Shown: piece after piece, positions 20,601-29,864 of the stretch
Position numbering within the stretch: position 1 is the stretch's first letter
Layout of the letters: each line of letters opens with the position of its first letter
Origin: Halomonas sp. THAF5a
Lineage (GTDB): Bacteria > Pseudomonadota > Gammaproteobacteria > Pseudomonadales > Halomonadaceae
NCBI RefSeq assembly: GCF_009363755.1
Contig: NZ_CP045417.1
Location: forward strand, 2,914,001-2,978,000
Length of the DNA stretch: 64,000 bases
Reading direction: 5' to 3'
The notes under the pieces: generated by a model
Seen by the model: only the letters and a program-made list of their open reading frames with translations
Told to the model about the DNA's origin: nothing
The model's database searches: none
Program-made: the position numbers and the translations under genes

Positions 20601-21098
20601 TCAGGCGGGGACGAATCGCAGCGCCAGCCCGTTGTTGCACCAGCGCAGGCCGGTGGGCTCGGGGCCGTCCTCGAAGACATGGCCATGGTGGCCGCCGCAG
20701 CGGGCGCAGTGGTATTCGGTGCGCGGGAAGACCAGATAGTAGTCGACGCTGGTCAGCAGGTGCCCCTGGACGTGCTCGAAGAAGCTCGGCCAGCCGGTGC
20801 CGGAGTCGTACTTCATGTCGCTTTCGAAGAGCAGCAGGTCGCAGCCGGCGCAGCGGTATTCGCCGGGGCGCGTCTCCTTGTCCAGCGGGCTCGAGAAGGC
20901 CGGCTCGGTGCCCGCCTCGCGCAGGATCTCGAACTGGGCACCGCTGAGGCGCTCGCGCCACTCGGCCTCGGAGAGCTCCAGCACCTCGATGTCGTCGGCA
21001 CGACGGAGGTCGAGCTTGGGCCGCGCCAGGGCCAGTCCCGGCACCAGGCCCGCGATACCGCCGGCACCAACCAGCCCGAGGAAATGACGTCGTTTCAT
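20601..21098 (-). CDS. msrB: Methionine-R-sulfoxide reductase B with Tat-like signal
   Basis: A 165-residue MsrB that reduces methionine-R-sulfoxide. It has two zinc-binding pairs (CAGC and CARC), GTGWPSFF and [13 protein letters not shown], and the catalytic cysteine in LRWCNN; the usual following Ser is Gly here. Unlike cytosolic MsrB, it begins [18 protein letters not shown], a twin-arginine-type signal, so it probably works in the periplasm after folding. The start ATG is at 21098. It is upstream of tex on the same strand, 56 bases apart. Confidence 0.9.
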   Translation of the reverse strand: MKRRHFLGLVGAGGIAGLVPGLALARPKLDLRRADDIEVLELSEAEWRERLSGAQFEILREAGTEPAFSSPLDKETRPGEYRCAGCDLLLFESDMKYDSGTGWPSFFEHVQGHLLTSVDYYLVFPRTEYHCARCGGHHGHVFEDGPEPTGLRWCNNGLALRFVPA

Positions 21099-21160
21099 GG
21101 TGGCTCTCTCATAACGGGGTGTGATCTGGGTCGTGCTCTCCCCCCTTTCCTTACATCAAC

Positions 21161-21190
21161 AAAGAGGGGGAAGCCTCGGCTTCCCCCTCT
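21161..21190 (-). terminator. Rho-independent terminator of pckA
   Basis: A perfect 13-bp stem, AGAGGGGGAAGCC (21163-21175) with GGCTTCCCCCTCT (21178-21190), lies just past the pckA stop. On the minus strand it is followed by TTTGTTG. Confidence 0.85.
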
Positions 21191-21229
21191 CGGACAGGGC
21201 TAGAGCGATCGGGTTCTCCCCGACCCGCC

Positions 21230-22798
21230 TCAGATCAGGCTGGGACCGGCCTTGACGATGGCCTCGTTGACACCCTCGAACTTCTTGAAGTTGTCGACGA
21301 ACTTGGCGACCAGCTCGCCCAGGTGGCGGTCGTAGGCGGCCTTGTCTTCCCAGGTCTCCCGCGGGTCGAGCAGGCTGGAGTCCACGCCCGGCACCGCGGT
21401 GGGCACGGCGAGGTTCAGGCCCTCGACCATGCGCGTCTCGACATCGCGCAGCACGCCGGACTGGATGGCGCTGATGATGGCGCGGGTGGTCGGGATGGAG
21501 AAGCGCGCGCCGCCCTCGCCGTAGGCGCCGCCGGTCCAGCCGGTGTTGACCAGGTAGACCTGGGCGTCCTTCTCGGCCACGCGCTTGATCAGCAGGTCGG
21601 CGTACTCGCGGGCCGGACGCGGGAAGAAGGGCGCGCCGAAGCAGGTGGAGAAGGTCGCCTCGAGGCCGGCGGAGGAGCCCATCTCGGTGGAGCCGACCTT
21701 GGCGGTGTAGCCGGAGAGGAAGTGGTAGGCCGCGGCTTCCTTGGAGAGCACGGAGACCGGCGGCAGCACGCCGCTCATGTCGCAGGTCAGGAAGACGATG
21801 GCGTTGGGCTCGTCGGCCCGGTTCTCCGCCACGCGCTTCTCGACGTGCTCCAGCGGGTAGGCGGCACGGGAGTTCTGGGTCAGGCTGTCGTCGGCGAAGT
21901 CCGGCTCGCGACGGTCGTCGAGCACGACGTTCTCCAGCACGGTGCCGAACTTGATGGCGTTCCAGATGATCGGCTCGTTCTTCTCGGAGAGGTCGATGCA
22001 CTTGGCGTAGCAGCCACCCTCGAAGTTGAAGACGGTGCCCGGGCCCCAGCCGTGCTCGTCATCGCCGATCAGGAAGCGCGCCGGGTCGGCGGACAGGGTG
22101 GTCTTGCCGGTGCCGGAGAGACCGAAGAACAGGGTGGTGTTGCCGTCCTCGCCCACGTTGGCGGAGCAGTGCATCGGCAGCACGTCGGCGGCCGGCAGCA
22201 GGAAGTTCAGCACCGAGAACATCGCCTTCTTCATCTCGCCGGCGTAGCGCATGCCGGCGATCAGCACCTTCTTCTGGGCGAAGTTGAGGATCACGCAGCC
22301 TTCGGAGTTGGTGCCGTCGCGAGCCGGGTCGCAGGCGAAGAAGGGCGCGTTGAGGATGGTCCACTCGTCCTTGGATGACGGGTTGAAGACCTCGGGACGC
22401 ACGAACATGGTGCGGCCGAACAGGTTGTGCCAGGCGGTCTCGGTGGTGACGCGCAGCGGCAGGTGATGGACCGGGTCGCTGCCCACGTGCAGCTCGGAGA
22501 CGTAGGACTCGCCGCTGGCCAGGTAGGCCTCGACGCGGGTCCAGAGGGCGTCGAAGCGATCCGCCGGGAAGGGGCGGTTGACGCTGCCCCAGTCGATCTG
22601 ATCGCTGGTGCTCGGCTCGTCGACGATGAAGCGGTCCTTGGGGGAGCGGCCGGTGCGCGCACCGGTATTCACCACCAGGGCGCCGCTGGCGGCCAGGCGA
22701 CCTTCCCCGTTGGCCACCGCCCGCTCGATCAGCTCGGCGCTGCTGAGGTTGACGTGGGACGTGATGGCTTGCTGGGGGGCGGCTTGAGTCGTGGTCAT
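21230..22798 (-). CDS. pckA: Phosphoenolpyruvate carboxykinase (ATP)
   Basis: A 522-residue ATP-dependent PEPCK that converts oxaloacetate to PEP at the entry to gluconeogenesis. It has the kinase-1a P-loop [11 protein letters not shown], the metal-binding [32 protein letters not shown] at the substrate site and the C-terminal [16 protein letters not shown]. The ATG at 22798 is preceded by GGAAACGAC. It is monocistronic with its own terminator, and it sits beside hslO as in enterics. Confidence 0.97.
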   Translation of the reverse strand: MTTTQAAPQQAITSHVNLSSAELIERAVANGEGRLAASGALVVNTGARTGRSPKDRFIVDEPSTSDQIDWGSVNRPFPADRFDALWTRVEAYLASGESYVSELHVGSDPVHHLPLRVTTETAWHNLFGRTMFVRPEVFNPSSKDEWTILNAPFFACDPARDGTNSEGCVILNFAQKKVLIAGMRYAGEMKKAMFSVLNFLLPAADVLPMHCSANVGEDGNTTLFFGLSGTGKTTLSADPARFLIGDDEHGWGPGTVFNFEGGCYAKCIDLSEKNEPIIWNAIKFGTVLENVVLDDRREPDFADDSLTQNSRAAYPLEHVEKRVAENRADEPNAIVFLTCDMSGVLPPVSVLSKEAAAYHFLSGYTAKVGSTEMGSSAGLEATFSTCFGAPFFPRPAREYADLLIKRVAEKDAQVYLVNTGWTGGAYGEGGARFSIPTTRAIISAIQSGVLRDVETRMVEGLNLAVPTAVPGVDSSLLDPRETWEDKAAYDRHLGELVAKFVDNFKKFEGVNEAIVKAGPSLI

Positions 22799-22935
22799 GT
22801 CGTTTCCTGGGCCTTGCGGCCGCTTCTCTCTCGTGTGCCGGGCGTCGGTGACGCAACGTGGTGGGTCTTGCCGGATCGCCGCGAGCGGGGTGCTCCCGTT
22901 CTGTGCGCTTGGCGATCGAACCGAAAATCGGCGCC

Positions 22936-22941
22936 ATTATG
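22936..22941 (-). promoter_or_regulatory. Candidate -10 element of pckA
   Basis: CATAAT on the minus strand lies about 140 bases upstream of the pckA ATG. The sequence 17 bases further upstream (TTTCCC) is a weak -35, so an activator may be needed. Confidence 0.3.
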
Positions 22942-23079
22942 GCAAAAAGCCGGCCGCCGGGAAACGTCGTTCTTGGGCGAAGTTCTTGTAGTTTTACTAC
23001 TACATCGGCGCCGTTCACGCCCGCTCGCCACCGCCAACTTGTTGCCCTGCAACACCGCGGCCGCCGTCCACGGCCCCGC

Positions 23080-23955
23080 TCAGTGCAGCGTGGGCACCGG
23101 TCCGTCGGGGTCCTCCAGCATCGCCTCGACCTCCACGACGCTGAACGCGTAGCGGGTGTGGCAGAAGTGGCACTGGGTCTCGATGCCGCCCTGCTCGGCC
23201 AGCACGTCGCGCAGCTCCTGCGCGCCGAGCCCCAGCAGGGCGTCGGCGATGCGCTCGCGGGAGCAGGTGCAGCCGAAGTGGAGCGCCTTGGGATCGAAGA
23301 CCCGCACCTCCTCCTCGTGATAGAGCCGACGCAGCACTTCCAGCGGCTCGAGGCTCAGGAGCTCCTCGTCCTTGAGTGTCTCGGCGAGGTGCACGGCACG
23401 CTCCCAGGCGTCGTCGTCCTGGTTGAGCGACTCGTCGGGCAGGCGCTGCAGCAGCAGCCCGCCGGCACGCTGGCCGTCGGCGGCGAGCCACAGCCGGGTG
23501 GGCAGCTGCTCGGACTGGGCGAAGTAGGCGGCGAGACAGCCCGCCAGGCTGTCGTGCTCGAGGGCCACGATGCCCTGGTAGCGATGGCCGTCGGTCGGGT
23601 CCAGGGTGATCACGATCTGCCCCTCGCCCACCAGCTCGCGGAAACCGGCGCCGTCGCCGGGAATCGCGGCTTCCTCGTCGAGGCGGGCGATGGCGCGCAG
23701 CTCGCCGCCGGGGTTGGACTCGGCCATCAGCAGCGAGAGCGCGCCCTGGCCGCGCACCTCGATGCTCAGGGTGCCGTCGAGCTTGACGGTGTCGGTGAGC
23801 AACGCCACCGCGCAGAGCAGCTCGCCCAGCAGGTGGTTCACCGCCGCCGGGTATTCATGACGGTCGAGCACTTCGGCATAGGCGCGCTCGAGGCTGACGA
23901 TCTCGCCGCGCACATTGGTGCGCTCGAAGAGAAACCGCTGGATCTGGTCGTTCAT
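23080..23955 (-). CDS. hslO: Hsp33 redox-regulated holdase
   Basis: A 291-residue Hsp33. The C-terminal redox switch is visible as CTC and, about 30 residues on, CHFC; these cysteines bind zinc when reduced and form disulfides under oxidative heat stress, which activates the chaperone. The N-terminal start [11 protein letters not shown] is family-typical. The ATG at 23955 is selected on that basis; its ribosome-binding site is weak. It is in the conserved yrfG-hslR-hslO order, 73 bases downstream of hslR. Confidence 0.95.
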   Translation of the reverse strand: MNDQIQRFLFERTNVRGEIVSLERAYAEVLDRHEYPAAVNHLLGELLCAVALLTDTVKLDGTLSIEVRGQGALSLLMAESNPGGELRAIARLDEEAAIPGDGAGFRELVGEGQIVITLDPTDGHRYQGIVALEHDSLAGCLAAYFAQSEQLPTRLWLAADGQRAGGLLLQRLPDESLNQDDDAWERAVHLAETLKDEELLSLEPLEVLRRLYHEEEVRVFDPKALHFGCTCSRERIADALLGLGAQELRDVLAEQGGIETQCHFCHTRYAFSVVEVEAMLEDPDGPVPTLH

Positions 23956-24028
23956 GTCGTCGGAAACCTGAAAGGTGAATAGCAAGGACGAAGGGGGCAA
24001 GACCGGGCACGTCGGGTCGGGCGCGGAC

Positions 24029-24415
24029 TCACTCGCCGCCACGCTCCTGGAAGCGCTTGATCTCGCGGCGCTGCTTCTTGTCGGGGCGCTTGAGGGGGTG
24101 CTGCATCGCCTGGTTGGTCAGCCGGCGAGCCTCCGCCTCGCGCTCGCGGCGGGCGGCACTATCGTCGGTCTCGCGGTAGAGGGCCCGGGCCTCGGGGGCG
24201 CCGCGGCGCTGCTCGGAGAGGCCCACCACCTCGACCTCCAGGGTGTCCCAGCCCTGGGGGACGCGGATCAGGGCGCCGACCTCGACGCCCTTGCTGGTCT
24301 TGGCCCGGCCGCCGTTGTAGTGGACCTTGCCGCCCTCGATGGCCTTCTTGGCGAGCGCCCGGGTCTTGAAGAAGCGCGCCGCCCAGAGCCACTTGTCGAG
24401 GCGCACGCTACTCAT
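24029..24415 (-). CDS. hslR: Hsp15 ribosome-associated S4-domain protein
   Basis: A 128-residue protein with an S4 RNA-binding fold at residues 4-55 ([35 protein letters not shown]) and a basic C-terminal helix. Hsp15 binds 50S subunits carrying a stalled nascent chain and helps recycling after heat shock. Its ATG overlaps the yrfG stop (ATGA), so the two genes are coupled. Confidence 0.95.
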   Translation of the reverse strand: MSSVRLDKWLWAARFFKTRALAKKAIEGGKVHYNGGRAKTSKGVEVGALIRVPQGWDTLEVEVVGLSEQRRGAPEARALYRETDDSAARREREAEARRLTNQAMQHPLKRPDKKQRREIKRFQERGGE

Positions 24416-25107
24416 TCCCGGCCTCCCTCGGCGAGGACATCGTGGCGCGGCGGGTACGCCTCGGGCAGCAGGCGGGCGAAGCGGTCCAGGGCGATGAACT
24501 CCTCGAGCTCCTTCTCGGGGCGGCCGCTGTCGGGCTGCTTGATGCCCAGCAGGTGGCGGATGCCGAATTCCCGGGCGCTCTCGAGCACGGCGGCGTTATC
24601 GTCGATGAAGAGGGTCCGCGCGGGATCGAAGGGCTCGACCTCCTGCAGCGCGAACCAGAACCCCTGCTCCTCCTTGGGCACGCCCAGGTCCGCCGAGGAG
24701 ACGATGGCATCGAGATACTCCTCGAGGCCGGTCAACGGCAGCTTGAGCGCCAGGCTCTCGCGGTCGGCGTTGGTGGCCAGCACCACCCGGGGATGCGCCG
24801 CCTTCAGCCACCGCAGGAAGTCCAGGGCGTCGCCGCGCAGGCCGATCAGGTGCTGCACCTCGCGCTTGAGGGCGACCACGTCGACGCCCAGCTCCCGGCT
24901 CCAGTAGGCCAGGCTGTACCAGTTGAGGGTGCCCTGCTCGCGGATGATCCGCGCGCGGATCTCGTCCTGGGTCGAATCGTCCAGGCGATGCAGCTCGACG
25001 TAGCGCCGCGGCAGGTGCTCGAGCCAGAAGTGGCTGTCGAAGTGCAGGTCCAGCAGGGTGCCGTCCATGTCCAGCAGGACGGTATCGATGGCGCGCCAGT
25101 CGATCAT
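24412..25107 (-). CDS. yrfG: GMP/IMP nucleotidase (HAD family)
   Basis: A 231-residue HAD phosphatase with motif I VLLDMDGTLLDLHFDSHFW, motif II ATNA, a lysine in GVPKEEQGFW and motif IV LFIDDNAAVLESA. The extended motif I and gene order match E. coli YrfG, which hydrolyses purine nucleotide monophosphates. The ATG at 25107 gives MIDWRAIDTVLLD; upstream in-frame residues to 25275 carry no conserved sequence. It diverges from nudE. Confidence 0.9.
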   Translation of the reverse strand: MIDWRAIDTVLLDMDGTLLDLHFDSHFWLEHLPRRYVELHRLDDSTQDEIRARIIREQGTLNWYSLAYWSRELGVDVVALKREVQHLIGLRGDALDFLRWLKAAHPRVVLATNADRESLALKLPLTGLEEYLDAIVSSADLGVPKEEQGFWFALQEVEPFDPARTLFIDDNAAVLESAREFGIRHLLGIKQPDSGRPEKELEEFIALDRFARLLPEAYPPRHDVLAEGGRE

Positions 25108-25235
25108 CGCTACTCCGGGAATGAGTCGGGCGGTGGAAACGTAGTATTGTATCGAATCGCCCGGCGTGACGCATATCGCCCCCTTCCCTGGCCTGGATCG
25201 CGCGCCGCCATCCGTTCGCCACACGGAGTTCCGCC

Positions 25236-25841
25236 ATGTCCGACCCGCACGACAGCGGCCACCACTGGCCCACACGACCGCACATCCTCGACCGGCGCAG
25301 CGTGGCGCGCAGCCGCCTGTTCCACGTGGAGGAGCTCGACCTGCGCTTCGCCAACGGCGCCGAGCGCACCTTCGAACGGCTCACCGGCAGCGGCCAGGGG
25401 GTCGGCGCGGTGATGATCGTGGCCATGCCGGACCCGGAGCACGTGCTGCTGATCCGGGAGTACGCCGCCGGCTTCGAGGAGTACGTGCTGACGCTGCCCA
25501 AGGGGCTCGTGGACCCCGGCGAGGACCTGGTCACCGCGGCCAACCGCGAGCTGATGGAGGAGTGCGGCTTCGGGGCGCATCGCATCGAGCCGCTGGTGGA
25601 GCTGTCGCTGGCCCCCAACTACATGCGCCATCGCATGCAGGTGCTGCTGGCCACCGACCTCTACCCGAAGCGCCTGCCCGGCGACGAGCCGGAGCCGCTG
25701 ATCGTCGAGACCCACGCCATCGACGAGCTCTCGGGACTGCTGGCCCGGGAGGACTTCCACGAGGCACGCGCCATCGCGGCGCTCTTTATCGCCCGGGACA
25801 AGCTGCGCAGCGAGGCCCCCGACGACACCGGGCTCTGGTAA
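25236..25841 (+). CDS. nudE: ADP-compounds hydrolase NudE
   Basis: A 201-residue Nudix hydrolase with the box GLVDPGEDLVTAANRELMEECGF. NudE cleaves ADP-ribose, Ap3A and NADH. The adjacent divergent yrfG repeats the E. coli neighbourhood (nudE-igaA-yrfG) with igaA absent. The ATG at 25236 has GGAG seven bases upstream. Confidence 0.92.
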   Translation: MSDPHDSGHHWPTRPHILDRRSVARSRLFHVEELDLRFANGAERTFERLTGSGQGVGAVMIVAMPDPEHVLLIREYAAGFEEYVLTLPKGLVDPGEDLVTAANRELMEECGFGAHRIEPLVELSLAPNYMRHRMQVLLATDLYPKRLPGDEPEPLIVETHAIDELSGLLAREDFHEARAIAALFIARDKLRSEAPDDTGLW

Positions 25842-25849
25842 GCCCGACG

Positions 25850-25872
25850 GGATCGCCCGGACCGGGCGATCC
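25850..25872. terminator. Hairpin between convergent genes
   Basis: GGATCGCCCGG (25850-25860) pairs with CCGGGCGATCC (25862-25872). There is no T-run, so it may be a weak bidirectional terminator. Confidence 0.5.
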
Positions 25873-25887
25873 AGACCGCTGGGCCGA

Positions 25888-26982
25888 CTACCGGCTGTGC
25901 AACCGGCGGCGCTTGCTGCCGCCCTCCTTGAGCTTCACCCAGCGCCCCTGGCGATAGCTGTCGAGCCCGGTCTCGAGCAGCGTCATCACCTCCAGGGCCG
26001 ACTCGCCGGTCACCGGCGGCGGCGTGCCCCTGAGCAGCGTCTCGGCGATGCCGTCGTAGTAGGCGGTGTAGTCCCCCGGCACGACCGGCGCCTCGCGGCT
26101 GACCAGGGCCGCGGCCTCCTGCCCCCCCTCTCCCTCGTCGAGGGTCAGGGTGCCGGGCGAGGCGTCCAGGCCCCAGCCGGGCGTCGGCCGCTGGCCCGCC
26201 TTGAGCCAGCCTTCCTGGGGGTCCCGGCCGTACTTGACGAAGCTACCGCGGGTCCCGTGGACGCGGAAGCGCGGGGTCGGCTCGGCCACCAGCGAGCTCG
26301 CCTGAAGGGTCACCCGCAGGCGGTCATACTCCAGCAGCGCCAGGAAGTCGTCGTCCACCTCGGCCCCCTCGCGGGCGGTGGCGAGTTCCAGCAGGATCGC
26401 CCGGGGCATGCCGAAGAGCTCCCGGGCCTGATCGAGCAGGTGCGGCCCGAGGTCGTACCAGATGCCTGCGCCCGGCTGGTGGCGATCCCGCCAGCGGTCG
26501 GTGACGTGGGGGCGGAAGCGGTCGAAGCGCGACTCCAGGGACACGACCCGCCCCAGGGCGCCGTCGTCGATCAGCGACCGGAGGGTCAGGAAATCGCTGT
26601 CCCAGCGGCGGTTGTGGAAGACGCTGAGGAGGCGATCCGCCCGGTCGGCCTGAGCCTTGAGCAGGCGCGCCTCGGAGGCGGTGACGCTGAACGGCTTGTC
26701 GATCACCACGTGCTTGCCGGCGTTGAGGGCCGCCTTCGCCAGGGGAAAGTGCGTCTCGTTGGGGGTGGCGATCACCACCAGGTCGATATCGCGCCGGGCG
26801 AAGAGCGCCGCCGCCTTGGGCAGGACCTCCACCGCCGGCAGGTCGGCCCCGACCCGCTCGGCATCGCGACTGACCACGGCGTTGAGCTCCAGGCTCGGCG
26901 AGGCCTGGATCAGCGGCGCGTGGAAGGTACGCCCCGCCAGGCCGAACCCCACCAGGCCCACGCCGATCGTCTGTGTCTTCAT
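25888..26982 (-). CDS. Gfo/Idh/MocA-family oxidoreductase
   Basis: A 364-residue NAD(P)-dependent sugar or polyol oxidoreductase. The Rossmann motif is VGLVGFGLAGRTFHAPLI, the dehydrogenase lysine is in VIDKPFSVTASEA, and the catalytic His lies in YDLGPHLLDQA. It most resembles the YdgJ/YvaA-type subgroup, where scyllo-inositol is a substrate for some members; the substrate here is unknown. The C-terminal tail is basic (KRRRLHSR). The start is the ATG at 26982. It is 73 bases downstream of ilvD, and no functional link is evident. Confidence 0.88.
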   Translation of the reverse strand: MKTQTIGVGLVGFGLAGRTFHAPLIQASPSLELNAVVSRDAERVGADLPAVEVLPKAAALFARRDIDLVVIATPNETHFPLAKAALNAGKHVVIDKPFSVTASEARLLKAQADRADRLLSVFHNRRWDSDFLTLRSLIDDGALGRVVSLESRFDRFRPHVTDRWRDRHQPGAGIWYDLGPHLLDQARELFGMPRAILLELATAREGAEVDDDFLALLEYDRLRVTLQASSLVAEPTPRFRVHGTRGSFVKYGRDPQEGWLKAGQRPTPGWGLDASPGTLTLDEGEGGQEAAALVSREAPVVPGDYTAYYDGIAETLLRGTPPPVTGESALEVMTLLETGLDSYRQGRWVKLKEGGSKRRRLHSR

Positions 26983-27055
26983 CGTGCTGGCTTCCCTGCA
27001 GGTATCACGGGCCCGGCACTCGCCGGGCTGGTCTCGCCGCTGGTGGCCTGCCGGC

Positions 27056-28900
27056 CTAGTCCAGCTTCGTCAGGTCGCGCACCGCACCCTTGTCGGCGGA
27101 GGTGGCCAGCAGCGCATAGGCCTTGAGCGCCGCCGATACCTTGCGCACTCGCTGGATGCTCGGCTTCCAGGCGTCGCGGCCACGCGCCTCCTGAGCCTCG
27201 CGACGCTCGGCGAGGGCCTCGTCGGAGAGCAGCACGTCGATGGTGCGGTTGGGGATGTCGATACGAATGCGATCGCCGTTCTCGACCAGGCCGATGGCGC
27301 CGCCCGCCGCCGCCTCCGGCGAGACGTGGCCGATGGAGAGCCCCGAGGTGCCGCCGGAGAAGCGCCCATCGGTGAGCAGCGCGCACGCCTTGCCGAGCCC
27401 CTTGGATTTCAGGTAGCTGGTCGGATAGAGCATCTCCTGCATGCCCGGCCCGCCCTTGGGGCCCTCGTAGCGGATCACCACCACGTCGCCCTCGCTGACC
27501 CGGTCGGCGAGGATGTCCGCCACCGCCTGGTCCTGGGACTCGACCACGTGGGCGCGGCCCTCGAACACCAGGATCGACTCGTCGACGCCGGCGGTCTTCA
27601 CCACGCAGCCATCCACGGCGATGTTGCCCTTGAGCACGGCGAGGCCGCCCTCCCGGGAGAAGGCATGCTCCAGGTCGCGGATGCAGCCGGTGGCGCGGTC
27701 GCCGTCGAGGCTCGGCCAGCGCGCGCTCTGGGAGAAGGCGGTCTGGGTGGGGATGCCGCCCGGGCCGGCCTTGTAGAACTCGACCGTCTCGGCGCTCGGC
27801 GAGCGCATGATGTCCCACGCCTCCAGCGCCTCGGCGAGGCTGTCGCCGTAGACGGTGGGCACCCGGGCATCGAGCACCCCGGCGCGGTCGAGCTCGCCGA
27901 GGATCGCCATGATGCCGCCGGCGCGATGGACGTCCTCGATGTGGTACTTCTGGGTGTTGGGGGCCACCTTGCACAGCTGCGGCACCTCGCGGGAGAGGCG
28001 GTCGATGTCGACCATGTCGAAGTCGACCTCGGCCTCCTGGGCGGCGGCCAGCAGGTGCAGGATGGTATTGGTGGAGCCGCCCATGGCGATGTCCAGGGTC
28101 ATGGCGTTCCTGAAGGCCGCCTTGGAACCGATGGCGCGGGGCAGCAGGTGCGCCTCGTCGTTCTCGTAGTAGCGCTTGGCCAGCTCGACGATGCGGTGCC
28201 CCGCGGTCTCGAACAGCCGGCGGCGATCGGCGTGGGTGGCCACCACGGTGCCGTTGCCCGGCAGCGCCAGCCCCAGCGCCTCCATCAGGCAGTTCATGGA
28301 GTTGGCGGTGAACATCCCGGAGCAGCTGCCGCAGGTCGGACAGGCGCTGCGCTCCACCTCGGCCAGGGTCTCGTCATCGACGCTGTCGTCGGCGGCCATG
28401 ACCATGGCGTCGACCAGGTCGAGGCCGTGGTCCAGGAGCTTGGTCTTGCCCGCCTCCATGGGCCCGCCGGAGACGAAGATCACCGGCACGTTGAGGCGCA
28501 TGGCGGCCATCAGCATCCCGGGGGTGATCTTGTCGCAGTTGGAGATGCACACCAGGGCGTCGGCACAGTGGGCGTTGACCATGTACTCGACGCTGTCGGC
28601 GATCAGGTCGCGGCTCGGCAGCGAGTAGAGCATGCCGTCGTGGCCCATGGCGATGCCGTCATCCACGGCGATGGTGTTGAACTCCTTGGCCACCCCGCCG
28701 GCCTTCTCGATCTCCCGAGCCACCAGCTGGCCCATGTCCTTCAGATGCACGTGGCCGGGCACGAACTGGGTGAAGGAGTTGGCCACGGCGATGATCGGCT
28801 TGTGGAAGTCGTCGTCCTTCATGCCGGTGGCACGCCACAGGGCGCGGGCGCCGGCCATGTTGCGACCGGCGGTGGTGGTGCGGGAGCGGTACTCGGGCAT
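27056..28900 (-). CDS. ilvD: Dihydroxy-acid dehydratase
   Basis: A 614-residue iron-sulfur dehydratase for valine, leucine and isoleucine synthesis. Cluster cysteines are in [12 protein letters not shown] and [19 protein letters not shown]; the Mg/substrate region [23 protein letters not shown] and the C-terminal [11 protein letters not shown] are also present. The ATG at 28900 has AGAGGACACC upstream. A repeat copy lies between ilvD and thiQ relative to transcription. Confidence 0.97.
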   Translation of the reverse strand: MPEYRSRTTTAGRNMAGARALWRATGMKDDDFHKPIIAVANSFTQFVPGHVHLKDMGQLVAREIEKAGGVAKEFNTIAVDDGIAMGHDGMLYSLPSRDLIADSVEYMVNAHCADALVCISNCDKITPGMLMAAMRLNVPVIFVSGGPMEAGKTKLLDHGLDLVDAMVMAADDSVDDETLAEVERSACPTCGSCSGMFTANSMNCLMEALGLALPGNGTVVATHADRRRLFETAGHRIVELAKRYYENDEAHLLPRAIGSKAAFRNAMTLDIAMGGSTNTILHLLAAAQEAEVDFDMVDIDRLSREVPQLCKVAPNTQKYHIEDVHRAGGIMAILGELDRAGVLDARVPTVYGDSLAEALEAWDIMRSPSAETVEFYKAGPGGIPTQTAFSQSARWPSLDGDRATGCIRDLEHAFSREGGLAVLKGNIAVDGCVVKTAGVDESILVFEGRAHVVESQDQAVADILADRVSEGDVVVIRYEGPKGGPGMQEMLYPTSYLKSKGLGKACALLTDGRFSGGTSGLSIGHVSPEAAAGGAIGLVENGDRIRIDIPNRTIDVLLSDEALAERREAQEARGRDAWKPSIQRVRKVSAALKAYALLATSADKGAVRDLTKLD

Positions 28901-29040
28901 GGTGTCCTCTTCTTCTCTCGTGCATGCCGCCCTCGCCTCCTCGCCGTGGGAGGAGCCCGGGGCGGTTCTCGTGTGTCCAGGAGGAGGATTCTGTCACGCG
29001 CCCGGCGCGCAGGCCAGCGCTCCGGGCCCGCCCGTCAGCA

Positions 29041-29204
29041 GGGCGATCGCTGCAGGACCTGAGGAGGAGCGCCGGGGACAGGTCGAAGAGGGGGTCCTGC
29101 GCCATGGATGGCGTCGGTAGCGCCCAGGGAAGGGTTTACAGCGCCCCCTCCTAGACCTGTCGCCGGATCAGCCCCAAGCAATAACGCTGACTGCGATAGC
29201 CCCG
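29041..29204. repeat. Intergenic inverted-repeat element, copy B
   Basis: About 163 bases with inverted ends GGGCGATCGC (29041-29050) and, reversed, GCGATAGCCC (29194-29203). It shares the core GTCCTGCGCCATGGATGGCG, GGTAGCGCCCAGGG and GCGCCCCCTC with copies A, C and D. Inner arms GGACAGGTC and GACCTGTCG are also inverted, so the whole can fold on itself. It fills most of the 310-base gap between thiQ and ilvD, where I see no gene. Confidence 0.8.
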
Positions 29205-29210
29205 GGCCCG

Positions 29211-29864
29211 TCAGGCGCCGCCCACGAGCCGGCCGCCCTCGAGCCGGGCGCATCGGTCGGCCAGCGCCTCGAGGTCGTCGCGGTCGTGGCTGACCAGCAG
29301 CACCGCGGCGCCCGCGGCCTTCTGGCGGCGCACCAGGTCCCAGAGCCCCGCGCGGGTCGCCTCGTCGAGGCCCGTGAAGGGCTCGTCGAGCAGCAGGATC
29401 TGTGATCCGCGCAGCAGGGCGCGCAGCAGCGCCACCCGCTGGCGCTGGCCGCCGGAGAGCTCCGCGGGCAGCCGGTCATGGAGTCCCGCGAGCCCCACCT
29501 CGGCGAGCCCCTCCCGGACCCGGGCCTGCTGGGCCGGGGTGAGGCGCATGTCCGGCGCCAGGCCCAGCCCCACGTTGAGCCACACCGGCAGCTGGTCGAA
29601 GAGGTTGTGCTCCTGGAAGACGGTGGTGATGCCGCGCTCCCAGGGCGGCCGCGCTAGCAGGTCCTCGTCCTGCCAGGCGAGGGCCCCGCCGGCCGGCTCG
29701 AGAAACCCCGCCAGCAGCCCGAGCAGGGTGCTCTTGCCGGCGCCGGAGGGCCCCGCCACCGACAGGCACTCCCCGGGGGCGAGCCGGAAGTCGAAGCGGA
29801 AGTCCGGCATCTCGCCGGGCTCGCTGTGGTCGTAGTGGAAGCTCAGGTCACGGCACTCGAGCAT
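29211..29864 (-). CDS. thiQ: Thiamine ABC transporter, ATP-binding protein
   Basis: A 217-residue ABC ATPase: Walker A GPSGAGKST, signature LSGGQRQR, Walker B QILLLDEPFTGLD, switch His in LLVSHDRDD. It powers uptake of thiamine or its phosphates with ThiP and ThiB, whose genes precede it. The ATG at 29864 lies 17 bases inside the end of thiP, and GAGGAG is well placed, so translation is coupled. Confidence 0.93.
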   Translation of the reverse strand: MLECRDLSFHYDHSEPGEMPDFRFDFRLAPGECLSVAGPSGAGKSTLLGLLAGFLEPAGGALAWQDEDLLARPPWERGITTVFQEHNLFDQLPVWLNVGLGLAPDMRLTPAQQARVREGLAEVGLAGLHDRLPAELSGGQRQRVALLRALLRGSQILLLDEPFTGLDEATRAGLWDLVRRQKAAGAAVLLVSHDRDDLEALADRCARLEGGRLVGGA

